DNA of 64,000 bases, taken from Candidatus Gracilibacteria bacterium (GTDB lineage: Bacteria; Patescibacteriota; Gracilibacteria; UBA1369; UBA12473). Made by a program: the position numbers and the translations under genes. The stretch is taken from contig JBAZZS010000001.1 of assembly GCA_041658685.1 (NCBI GenBank), positions 372,001 to 436,000 on the forward strand. Reading direction: 5' to 3'. The stretch's first letter is position 1, and every line of letters begins with the position of its first letter. The notes beneath the pieces are model-generated. The model did no database searches. It had not been told where the DNA came from and saw only the letters and a list, made by a program, of their open reading frames with translations. Of the stretch, positions 24,748-32,064 are shown piece after piece.

Positions 24748-25600
24748 AAATTGTAAGTGAGTTAATTATTTGTTTTGCAACGGCATGAATAGCGTTAACC
24801 GCAACGGAATTCCCGAGCTGTTTCATAGCCTGAGTTGAAGTAACCGGGAAAATGAAATTATCCGGAAACCCCATCATTTTTTTGCCCTCATGAGGACTAA
24901 GTCGTTTTACCTCTCCATCAACAACATAGGTGTCCCAATTTCTACGGTCATGTATCCCGGAACCACGGCCTCCAACCCTCAACGTATAACCGATTTTCTT
25001 TTCGCATTTACCGCCCCAAATTTCAGATAGTGTTTTTGTCAGTTCTACGGGGGCGGGAAATTCAAAGGGGATGTTTTTGTTTCGGAATCCAACCATAAAA
25101 AGTCGAGGTCGATGCTGGGGTAAATTGAAATCGGATGCGCGGACTATTTTATAGTGAAAAGAATACCCCAAATCTTTTTCTATTGTTTGTTTTATAACCT
25201 CAAAAGTCTTTCCATTATCATGTTTGAGTAAATGACTTACATTTTCTAGAAAAAAGGCTCTTGGTTTTTTTTCTTTAATAATTCTTACTATATCGTGGAA
25301 TAAAGTTCCTCTTTGATCCGTAAATCCTTTTTTAAATCCGGCATGACTGAATGGCTGGCAGGGGAATCCTCCCGTTATTATATCGAAATCCGGCATTTCT
25401 TTTTCGTTAACTTTCGTGATATCACCTGCGAAATTTCCTTTTTTAAACATTCCCGGTGAAATTTTTCGCCAATTTGTTTCGTAGGTTTTTCTTGCATGTT
25501 CATCCCATTCGCTTGCAAATACGCATTTCGCGCCAGCCTTATGAAAGGCCAGATGGAAACCTCCTATCCCCGCAAATAAATCTATAAAAGTATATTGCAT
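24662..25600 (-). CDS. C5-cytosine DNA methyltransferase (HpaII-type system)
   Basis: A 312-residue m5C methylase. Motifs in order: I, YTFIDLFAGIGGFHLAF (residues 3-19); IV, GGFPCQPFSHAG with the catalytic Cys (about 77); VI, FFLENVSHLL; VIII, QHRPRLFMVG; and X, MKQLGNSVAVNAI. A compact target-recognition region lies between VIII and X (GYTLRVGGRGSGIHDRRNW). Together with the HpaII-like nuclease downstream it forms a type II system likely directed at CCGG. The last 28 codons (from about TIYDNRKQG) overlap the nuclease gene in another frame. Confidence 0.93.
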   Translation of the reverse strand: MQYTFIDLFAGIGGFHLAFHKAGAKCVFASEWDEHARKTYETNWRKISPGMFKKGNFAGDITKVNEKEMPDFDIITGGFPCQPFSHAGFKKGFTDQRGTLFHDIVRIIKEKKPRAFFLENVSHLLKHDNGKTFEVIKQTIEKDLGYSFHYKIVRASDFNLPQHRPRLFMVGFRNKNIPFEFPAPVELTKTLSEIWGGKCEKKIGYTLRVGGRGSGIHDRRNWDTYVVDGEVKRLSPHEGKKMMGFPDNFIFPVTSTQAMKQLGNSVAVNAIHAVAKQIINSLTIYDNRKQGRMERVLRVPKNSIGRKIICSR

Positions 25601-25649
25601 AATAATCGTATTCTAGTTTCTTATTATTATAATTTAAAGCGATAAAATT

Positions 25650-26054
25650 TTATTTGGTTTTAAATAAGTCTACGAATTTTATATTTAAGCTCAACCCTTG
25701 GAAACATAATTTTTTGAGCGCATCCTTATAATCTTCAATTTTTTTGTATTCAAAGGACCTGTGAATAATTTTATTGCGATCTTTATTAAGAGAATCTAGC
25801 TCGTTTATGAGAGGATTTTTGGGGTCTAAAAGATTTAAATATAATACTAGTTTGGAAAAGCTTATTTCATCTTCAGTAATAATTCTTTTAATTTTTTCAT
25901 TTATTCCCATGCCTTTGGCTTTTAAGCCGATATAACCCCGAAGCAAAGCTTCTACGGTTTGAAAAATTATAATTGCAGCTTGTAAATAATCTTTGCTCTT
26001 GAACGCTTTAATGCTTTCTTCTTTAAGCTCATTTATGATGTAGTATTTTTTCAT
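25650..26054 (-). CDS. HEPN-type protein, possible RNase toxin
   Basis: A 134-residue, almost all-helical protein. Residues 8-45 (ELKEESIKAFKSKDYLQAAIIIFQTVEALLRGYI) and the motif NKDRNKIIHRSF near residue 92 fit a HEPN domain. RNKIIH matches the R-N-x3-H active-site pattern of HEPN ribonucleases used in toxin-antitoxin and defence systems. It is AT-rich, lies 49 nt upstream of the methylase gene on the same strand, and starts 12 nt after the 26067-26414 gene, with which it may form a pair. Ribonuclease activity is an inference from the motif. Confidence 0.6.
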   Translation of the reverse strand: MKKYYIINELKEESIKAFKSKDYLQAAIIIFQTVEALLRGYIGLKAKGMGINEKIKRIITEDEISFSKLVLYLNLLDPKNPLINELDSLNKDRNKIIHRSFEYKKIEDYKDALKKLCFQGLSLNIKFVDLFKTK

Positions 26055-26066
26055 TTATTTATTAAG

Positions 26067-26414
26067 TTAAATTTCCTCCCAGCTCCATTTTTCATCCTTA
26101 ACTTCCAAATTCTTGACTTGTCGCGCTTCCAAAATTGGATCGTGACCAATTGTGATTATATCAGTATTGTTTTTAGTCCTATTAATTTTAGGCCCATATG
26201 CTAACCCTTCACAATTCCTATTGCGTAGAAAACCAATTTTTTCACTTGGAGAAAGACGATTATCTACATAAAGCTGGGTAAGATGTTCAACAATCTGTTT
26301 TAATGATTTTTGCCACTTTAAAACTGACAGTACCTTATTATTAAGTTTTTTATATCTATTATATGATTGATAGGTAACGATCCAAGCACGACTTACTTTT
26401 ATATTTTTTATCAT
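26067..26414 (-). CDS. Hypothetical protein next to the HEPN gene
   Basis: A 115-residue basic protein: N-terminal helical part rich in Lys/Tyr (SYNRYKKLNNKVLSVLKWQKSLKQIVEHL) and an acidic C-terminus (VKDEKWSWEEI). No domain, signal peptide or membrane segment is recognised. The 12-nt gap to the HEPN gene suggests a two-gene unit, possibly an antitoxin or accessory subunit, but nothing in the sequence proves this. Its AT-rich composition matches the rest of the island. Confidence 0.5.
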   Translation of the reverse strand: MIKNIKVSRAWIVTYQSYNRYKKLNNKVLSVLKWQKSLKQIVEHLTQLYVDNRLSPSEKIGFLRNRNCEGLAYGPKINRTKNNTDIITIGHDPILEARQVKNLEVKDEKWSWEEI

Positions 26415-26442
26415 AGAAAATTTAATTTAACTCGCGAACCGG

Positions 26443-26916
26443 TTAGCCCATTTTGTTTGATATTTTAATATTTTTATAATAACTCATTGTATCCCCACAA
26501 AAAAGAACTAGCCAAACCAAACAAAAATAATAAACTAGGCGGTTTCGGATGTTTTTAATTACTATTACGTTATCATTGCTATTTTCAGTTAACTTTAATT
26601 TATTAAGTGAATTTTGTGCAATTGAGCCAAAAGTAAGATTTTTCATGCTTTTACCTGAAGAGTTGATTAGTATGTCATGTTGCTGAATTTCCTTATTCCT
26701 TAAATATTTCGAATGCCACAAATGTGTAAAAACATCTGCTCGTCTTTCCCCGGAACCACCTCCTAGTGAAGCTCTATTATGTCTCAAAATTTTCCAAGCA
26801 ATACAAATAGCTTGAGGGATTTTAATAATAAAAGAACCAATGATAATTATTAAAAACCATATAACCTCCCATGGGAGATTTTGTTTGGCTAGTTCTTTCA
26901 GTTCTTCAAAGCTCAT
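26443..26916 (-). CDS. Hypothetical membrane protein in AT-rich island
   Basis: A 157-residue protein with two hydrophobic helices (about 14-37, LPWEVIWFLIIIIGSFIIKIPQAI; and about 130-148, YYFCLVWLVLFCGDTMSYY). The middle segment is polar (HNRASLGGGSGERRADVFTHLWHSKYL, then an Asn/Ser/Lys-rich stretch). It is not a recognised family. It is followed after 28 nt by the 26067-26414 gene and preceded by an attC-like hairpin at 26940-26994. Confidence 0.5.
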   Translation of the reverse strand: MSFEELKELAKQNLPWEVIWFLIIIIGSFIIKIPQAICIAWKILRHNRASLGGGSGERRADVFTHLWHSKYLRNKEIQQHDILINSSGKSMKNLTFGSIAQNSLNKLKLTENSNDNVIVIKNIRNRLVYYFCLVWLVLFCGDTMSYYKNIKISNKMG

Positions 26917-26939
26917 TGTTTATATTTAATTAAAATATC

Positions 26940-26994
26940 AGATAACGTTCGCAGCTGAGGCGACGTTTTAATGTCGCTTAGCCGCTGTTGTGTG
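26940..26994. other. attC-like imperfect hairpin
   Basis: The triplets AAC (26944-26946) and GTT (26987-26989) frame two partly complementary arms, GCAGCTGAGGCGAC and GTCGCTTAGCCGC, with unpaired bases on one side and the loop GTTTTAAT. This resembles the recombination site of integron cassettes. It stands between two orphan genes of foreign composition. No integrase is seen and the outer consensus bases match only in part. Confidence 0.35.
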
Positions 26995-27008
26995 TAGTAT
27001 TTTGGGGT

Positions 27009-27893
27009 CTAAGATCTAATCCAGCTTAATAATGTCAGCAGATTTTTCCATGCAAGTGAATAGTCTATCGTAAGTAGTGTAATCATAACAATTAATATAG
27101 ATATTATCCTATGCCCCCATGCATATTTTAATATTTTTAGTAGAAAAAGAAGCAACTGCCATATAATCCAAAAAGGATTAATATAATTCCATGCATTATT
27201 GGAAAAAGGTAAAAATTGCACTTTTTTCATTTCAGTTTGTCTAAGTAGTTGGTCTACAAGCTGTAAGAAACTTTTTATAGACTCGGATATATCAATAAAG
27301 CTTTGGCCCAGTCCCAGATAATATTTATGCGATGCGATACACACACCTTCCATTAAAGCACCTTGATCGCGAGTCATTAATTTTTTTGGAATATGTTTAT
27401 TAATAAAATACGCTTTATCTCTGCCAAATTCTATTTTTTCTATTTTATCAAATAGTTCCTTTTCCTTTGGAATTTTATTTAAATTTATCGAAGAAAAAGC
27501 AATTTTTACCTCATTTAGATTTTTTTTAGATTCTTCCTTCATGGCAGTTGCTTCTTTTTCTAAATCATCTATTTTTATGGAAAAATCTGCTGACATTCGT
27601 CTTTCGATCTCTTCTTTTACTTCCTTAGCTTCTTTTTTTACCCAGCCATTGGGTATACCATTTATTCCGCCCCATTCTCCACTAAATCTTTGGTTGAGTT
27701 GTGGGGTTTGAAAATCTTTAAAATACATATGACCATGCCAACCAGCGAATGAACCGCTAAATGATTTATCAACTTCATTACAAACATTTATTAATTTTTT
27801 TGCGTTTTCTGCTAATAATTTTAATCTTGGAGAGATGTTATGATCAAACTCTTTTATAAGTAGTTTTATATTTTCTATTGCTTTATTTTTCAT
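27009..27893 (-). CDS. Hypothetical protein with coiled coil and C-terminal membrane helices
   Basis: A 294-residue protein. Residues 1-40 are helical. About 48-85 are aromatic/Gly-rich (SFAGWHGHMYFKDFQTPQLNQRFSGEWGG). About 88-140 are a charged coiled coil (KKEAKEVKEEIERRMSADFSIKIDDLEKEATAMKEESKKN). Two hydrophobic helices are at about 240-290 (FWIIWQLLLFLLKILKYAW; IISILIVMITLLTIDYSLAW). No known domain is recognised. It could be a membrane-anchored sensor or effector of the defence island, but this is only context. Confidence 0.5.
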   Translation of the reverse strand: MKNKAIENIKLLIKEFDHNISPRLKLLAENAKKLINVCNEVDKSFSGSFAGWHGHMYFKDFQTPQLNQRFSGEWGGINGIPNGWVKKEAKEVKEEIERRMSADFSIKIDDLEKEATAMKEESKKNLNEVKIAFSSINLNKIPKEKELFDKIEKIEFGRDKAYFINKHIPKKLMTRDQGALMEGVCIASHKYYLGLGQSFIDISESIKSFLQLVDQLLRQTEMKKVQFLPFSNNAWNYINPFWIIWQLLLFLLKILKYAWGHRIISILIVMITLLTIDYSLAWKNLLTLLSWIRS

Positions 27894-28238
27894 ACTTTAG
27901 TGAAGAAAGGGGCGGTGAAACCTAAAATATTACACGAAACTCATCTCTAGACGAATAAAAATTTATCTAAAAACCTTACTACTTTACCACATCTCTTCAT
28001 CCTCAAAAAGCAGGGAAGCCCTCAGTCTGAGCTGTTGCGAAAAATGCAATAACTGAATGGCGACCTAATTCACTATCTTTTAAATTTGGTCACTTCTTTA
28101 AAAATATTTATACATAAAGTTCAACGCTTAACTTTATATATATAAAGTTATATAAAAATCAGCCCAATCATTTAAGAATCTACTTTGAAAGCAGGGGAGC
28201 CCCTTCCTCTCCCCCCCATTTTCCTGTAAAATACTAAG
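27894..28238. other. AT-rich intergenic end of the island with a 22-nt palindrome
   Basis: No supported gene. The stretch holds the perfect palindrome TAACTTTATAT-ATATAAAGTTA (28129-28150) and two near-copies of AAAGCAGGG(G)AGCCC (28009 and 28191). These could mark the right border of the inserted AT-rich region; no clear attachment site can be shown. Confidence 0.4.
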
Positions 28239-28997
28239 ATGGATTACAAACTCACCCTCAAACAAATCAAAGCTCTGGCCAAAAAAGGCGCCTTCGATCA
28301 GGCGTTGCAGCTCACGATTGCCCTCAAACAGGAGCATCAAAGCGACCAGCGCCTGCACCGCTGGATCAACAAATTCAAGGTTAAGGCCAAAAATCAGGAG
28401 GCCAAGGCAGCCGTGAATTTCATCAAAAACGGAATCAAAACCATCAAATCCCTTCGCAAATCCAAACAATTCGAGCTCGCCATCAAGGCCTGCGATGAAA
28501 TTTTTGAAGTGGACCCGGACAATGCCAAGGTCAAAGTTTTACGCAACAAATGCGCCATCGACATCGTGGACCAAAATCTCGCAGACCAACTTTGCCGCAC
28601 CTGGGAGCAGCAAAAAGAATACGAAAAATTGTATCTTTTTTATCAAAAACTCCTCAAGGTTTTCCCGGAAGTCAAAAAACTCAAAATTCTCATCAAAGCC
28701 ACCGAACAAAAAATCATCATTGAAGATCAAAAACGCAAAAAAGCCTTTGCCGAAGCCAGTCTCGTGAAAATCAATCAGATGTTCGCGGAAGGCAAATACG
28801 AGCCCGTGATCGAGGCGTGCAAAGAGCTTCTCAAATACACGCACCAGGGTTCCACCGAAGCCATCAAACTTCTCAAACTCGCGCAAAAAGAAAACGGAAA
28901 AGAAATCGAAGCCCACACGTACGAATTTATGCGCAACCAATTGCCGCTCTTGCGGAAGAATTATGAGGATAAGACGGAGCCGATGATTAGGCTGTAG
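28239..28997 (+). CDS. TPR-like helical repeat protein
   Basis: A 252-residue soluble, Lys-rich, all-helical protein. At least three tetratricopeptide-like units are visible: KKGAFDQALQLTIALKQEHQSDQRL (about 15-40), SKQFELAIKACDEIFEVDPDNAKVKVL (about 75-100) and EGKYEPVIEACKELLKYTHQGSTEAIKLL (about 183-212), joined by long helices. It probably serves as a protein-protein scaffold; the partner is unknown. Its 3' end overlaps that of purA on the other strand by 11 nt. Confidence 0.75.
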   Translation: MDYKLTLKQIKALAKKGAFDQALQLTIALKQEHQSDQRLHRWINKFKVKAKNQEAKAAVNFIKNGIKTIKSLRKSKQFELAIKACDEIFEVDPDNAKVKVLRNKCAIDIVDQNLADQLCRTWEQQKEYEKLYLFYQKLLKVFPEVKKLKILIKATEQKIIIEDQKRKKAFAEASLVKINQMFAEGKYEPVIEACKELLKYTHQGSTEAIKLLKLAQKENGKEIEAHTYEFMRNQLPLLRKNYEDKTEPMIRL

Positions 28998-30282
28998 CGC
29001 CGCGGTCGATCAATTGGTCGCGTCTTTGCCCAACCCCCACATATCGAATCGGGCACTCGAGCCAGCCTTCCAACGCCAAAACATAATTCTTGGCATTTTC
29101 AGGAAGCGCATCCCAAGAATTCACATCATTGAGTGACGTTTTCCAGCCCGGAAGCGTCTTGTATTCCACCTCAACTCGCGCCAAATCCTCGAGTCGCGCC
29201 GGGAAATGATTGATTTTTTTGCCATCCAACGAATAGCCCACCGCCACCTTGATTTCATCGAGGTCGTCGAGCACATCGAGCTTGGTCAAATTGAGACACG
29301 TGAACCCATTCAGCAAAATCGAATAGCGGGTGAGGGGAACATCAAACCATCCGCAACGACGAGGTCGGCCGGTCGTAGAACCATATTCTCCGCCCGCTTC
29401 ACGAATTTTCACTCCCAAATCATCGAGCAGCTCGGTCGGGAACGGCCCGGCCCCCACACGCGTCATGTACGCTTTGGTGATGCCAATGAGCTCGCCGAGA
29501 TATTGAGGATTCATTCCGGTTCCGGTGAACACGCCGCCAATCGTGGGATTGGAAGAAGTCACAAACGGATACGTGCCGTGGTCGATGTCGAGCAACGCCG
29601 CATTCGCGCCTTCGAGCAGGACTTTTTTGCCTTGCTTAAGCGCAGTATTCAAAAACACCGCTCCATCGGTCATGCGCCCCAGCAATCGTTTTTGCTCGGC
29701 CTTCAACGCCGCCAATTCCGCAGACGGATCGTATTCAAATCCATACACTTTTTGATGCCACGCTAAATTCGCACGATATTTTTCTTCAAACGCCGCAAAA
29801 TCAACGAGGTCGCACAATCGCAATCCGCGTCGATTGATTTTATCCGCATAGCACGGCCCAATTCCACGCTTCGTGGTCCCGACTTTTTTCGCGCCTTTCG
29901 CATCTTCTTGGCACCCGTCCACAATCTTATGATATTCAAACAACAGCGCCACGCGGTCCGAAATCCACACGCGATTTTCTACATCAAATCCCTCGCTCTT
30001 CAAAGTCTCCAATTCCTCCAACATGGTCGGGATGCTGAGCACGCACCCATTTCCAATCAGGCACTCCACATGCTCGCGCAAAAGCCCGCTCGGCAACAAA
30101 TGGAAAATGAATTTTTTCACTTCGCCATTCAACGTGATTTGCACCGTGTGTCCGGCATTCGCCCCTCCTGTTGCGCGCGCCACAATATCAAAATTTTCAC
30201 TCAAAATATCGACCAACTTTCCTTTGCCTTCGTCGCCCCATTGGGCACCTAAAATCACAGAAAGGTTGCGCGGGGTCGTCAT
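28987..30282 (-). CDS. purA: Adenylosuccinate synthase
   Basis: A 431-residue enzyme converting IMP and aspartate to adenylosuccinate with GTP. The N-terminal P-loop-like VILGAQWGDEGKGKLVDIL is intact. GGANAGHTVQI carries the catalytic His; GTTKRGIGPCYADK, TSSNPTIGGVFTGTGMNP and GSTTGRPRRCGWFD are all present. Length is normal. It is divergent from purC, with about 290 nt between them carrying a structured 112-nt repeat and the purC promoter. Confidence 0.96.
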   Translation of the reverse strand: MTTPRNLSVILGAQWGDEGKGKLVDILSENFDIVARATGGANAGHTVQITLNGEVKKFIFHLLPSGLLREHVECLIGNGCVLSIPTMLEELETLKSEGFDVENRVWISDRVALLFEYHKIVDGCQEDAKGAKKVGTTKRGIGPCYADKINRRGLRLCDLVDFAAFEEKYRANLAWHQKVYGFEYDPSAELAALKAEQKRLLGRMTDGAVFLNTALKQGKKVLLEGANAALLDIDHGTYPFVTSSNPTIGGVFTGTGMNPQYLGELIGITKAYMTRVGAGPFPTELLDDLGVKIREAGGEYGSTTGRPRRCGWFDVPLTRYSILLNGFTCLNLTKLDVLDDLDEIKVAVGYSLDGKKINHFPARLEDLARVEVEYKTLPGWKTSLNDVNSWDALPENAKNYVLALEGWLECPIRYVGVGQRRDQLIDRGATA

Positions 30283-30371
30283 AAAAGAGGTGGGTTAGGA
30301 GTTACGTGCGTACTATAAATGACGATCATAAAAAAAGGAATACAGACCGAAAATTAAGGGATGGCGATGTG

Positions 30372-30483
30372 CTTTTGACCAATTCCACAGCGCCAATCGG
30401 CTTGGTTTTCGCAACGCGGAACGATTGGCGCGAGGCATAGCGGGCGTTCGCCGCAGGAGCGAACGAACCGCGGTGGCCAAAAG
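30372..30483 (-). repeat. 112-nt structured element, family D copy 1
   Basis: On the minus strand the element runs from CTTTTGG to CAAAAG (closing stem). Inside are the hairpins CGTTCG-CTCCTGCGG-CGAACG and CGCCAATCG...CGATTGGCG with a TTGCGAAAACC-rich loop. A copy of the same 112-nt length is at 38017-38128 with about a dozen differences, several of them paired. It may be a structured RNA or a mobile palindromic element. Confidence 0.75.
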
Positions 30484-30508
30484 TACGTTGCCATCTTTTA
30501 ATTGGATT

Positions 30509-30537
30509 TTGCCCCTATTTTAAATTTCCGATATAGT
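30509..30537 (+). promoter_or_regulatory. Sigma70-type promoter for purC
   Basis: TTGCCC at 30509-30514, a 17-nt spacer, and TATAGT at 30532-30537. The leader to the ATG at 30569 is about 25 nt, AT-rich, with no Shine-Dalgarno motif. Confidence 0.65.
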
Positions 30538-30568
30538 GAATTCACCTAATTCATAAAATTTTAATTTT

Positions 30569-31537
30569 ATGCTCACTACGGATCAAATCCGCCAACAAAT
30601 CCCACACTGTTTGGCAGGGACGAATTTTGCGGCGCTTGGAGAACGTTACGAAGGGAAAGTGCGCGACAATTACACCAAAGATGGAAAACGAATTCTCGTC
30701 GTAACCGACCGTCTCTCCGCGTTTGATCGAGTGATTTGTCTTATTCCGTACAAAGGCCAAGTTTTGAATCAAATGGCCGAATTTTGGTTCACTCAAACCA
30801 AAGACATTTGCGACAATCATGTGATCGAATTCCCGGACCCGAATGTGGTGGTGGGCAAACAATGCACGCCGCTCGCCGTCGAAATGGTGGTGCGCGGGTA
30901 TCTCACCGGCACAACCTCAACCTCGGTTTGGAGTCATTACAAAAACGGGGGACGCAATTTCTGCGGCAACCCACTCGAAGATGGCATGAAAAAAGATCAA
31001 AAATTCGACAAACCCATCTTAACGCCTTCCACAAAAGCCGAACACGGCTCTCACGATGAATCCGTGGCTCCGGAAGTTTTATTGGAACGCAACGTGATCA
31101 CCAAAGCAGAATGGGATTATCTCGCGGACGTTTCGCTTCGCTTATTCGAACGCGGTCAAAAAATCGCCGCCAAACAGGGGATTATTTTGGTGGACACCAA
31201 ATATGAATTCGGAAAAAACGCGGATGGAAAAATTGTGCTCATCGATGAAATTCACACTCCGGATTCTTCCCGTTTCTGGATTGAAAAAACCTACCAACAA
31301 CACTACGAAAAAGGGGAGGACCAAGACAACATCAATAAAGAATACCTCCGCTTGTGGCTTTCGGAAAAAGGATTCAAAGGCGACACCGAAACCCCGGAAA
31401 TCCCGGAAGACGTAAAAGTCGAAACCGCACGCCGCTACATCGAAGCGTACGAAAAAATCACCGGCCAAACATTTAAAGCCGACCCCTGCCCGGACATCAA
31501 TGCCCGCATTCAAAAGAATTTAGCGAAATACTTTTAA
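30569..31537 (+). CDS. purC: Phosphoribosylaminoimidazole-succinocarboxamide synthase
   Basis: SAICAR synthase, 322 residues, the longer form as in yeast Ade1. Motifs: YEGKVRDNYTKDGKRILVVTDRLSAFD (substrate and ATP site), EMVVRGYLTGTTSTS, LTPSTKAEHGSHDESV, ILVDTKYEFGKNADGKIVLIDEIHTPDSSRFW. It adds aspartate to CAIR in purine synthesis. It is followed by purE and purB in pathway order, with a family B hairpin 10 nt after the stop, so purE may have separate or read-through transcription. Confidence 0.96.
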   Translation: MLTTDQIRQQIPHCLAGTNFAALGERYEGKVRDNYTKDGKRILVVTDRLSAFDRVICLIPYKGQVLNQMAEFWFTQTKDICDNHVIEFPDPNVVVGKQCTPLAVEMVVRGYLTGTTSTSVWSHYKNGGRNFCGNPLEDGMKKDQKFDKPILTPSTKAEHGSHDESVAPEVLLERNVITKAEWDYLADVSLRLFERGQKIAAKQGIILVDTKYEFGKNADGKIVLIDEIHTPDSSRFWIEKTYQQHYEKGEDQDNINKEYLRLWLSEKGFKGDTETPEIPEDVKVETARRYIEAYEKITGQTFKADPCPDINARIQKNLAKYF

Positions 31538-31546
31538 CACTCACCA

Positions 31547-31569
31547 CGCACGAAGCGTAGCGAAGTGCG
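31547..31569 (+). repeat. Family B hairpin (CGCAC/GTGCG stem) with CTCGCATTT tail
   Basis: CGCAC and GTGCG pair around GAAGCGTAGCGAA. The tail CTCTTCCCTCTCTCGCATTTA follows. It starts 10 nt after the purC stop. Confidence 0.7.
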
Positions 31570-31608
31570 CTCTTCCCTCTCTCGCATTTATCCCCTAACT
31601 CCTAACTT

Positions 31609-32064
31609 ATGCTCGTCCCTCTCATCCTCGGTTCCACCAAAGACAAAGAATTTGCCGCCAAAATCACCAAAACCCTCGATGAATTCGGCGTCCCGTACAA
31701 AATGATCATTGCCTCAGCGCACAAAGTCCCGGAAAAAGTCTTGGCCGCGATCAAGGAGCACGATGCCGAAGATTCCATTTGCTACATCACCGTGGCCGGC
31801 CGATCGAACGCCTTGTCCGGATTCGTGGCTGCCAATTCCATCCATCCCGTGATCGGCTGCCCGCCATTCGCCGATAAAATGGACATGTTTGTGAACATCC
31901 ATTCCACCCTGCAAATGCCGAGCGATACCCCGGTTTTAACCGTGATCGATCCCCAAAACGCTGCCATGGCCGCGATCCGCATTTTAAGCGTCAAAGACTC
32001 CGGTCTTCGCCAAAAAATCAAAGATCATCTTTTAGCCCTTAAAAAATCTTTCGATCATGCCTAG
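31609..32064 (+). CDS. purE: PurE, class II-like AIR carboxylase
   Basis: A 151-residue enzyme acting on aminoimidazole ribonucleotide. LILGSTKDKEFAAKI opens the fold. The signatures ASAHKVPEKV (SAHK rather than SAHR) and VAGRSNALSGFVAANSIHPVIGCPP resemble the class II enzymes of animals (SAHKGP, AGRSNGLG), which use CO2 directly, more than the class I N5-CAIR mutases, which need PurK. No purK lies in this window. The class call is by eye from these motifs. It overlaps purB by 8 nt. Confidence 0.88.
   Translation: MLVPLILGSTKDKEFAAKITKTLDEFGVPYKMIIASAHKVPEKVLAAIKEHDAEDSICYITVAGRSNALSGFVAANSIHPVIGCPPFADKMDMFVNIHSTLQMPSDTPVLTVIDPQNAAMAAIRILSVKDSGLRQKIKDHLLALKKSFDHA

Noticed and set aside
28009..28205. 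Direct repeat as attachment site of the AT-rich island
   Set aside because: The two AAAGCAGGG-type copies lie on the same side of the island, and no matching copy was found at the valS end.
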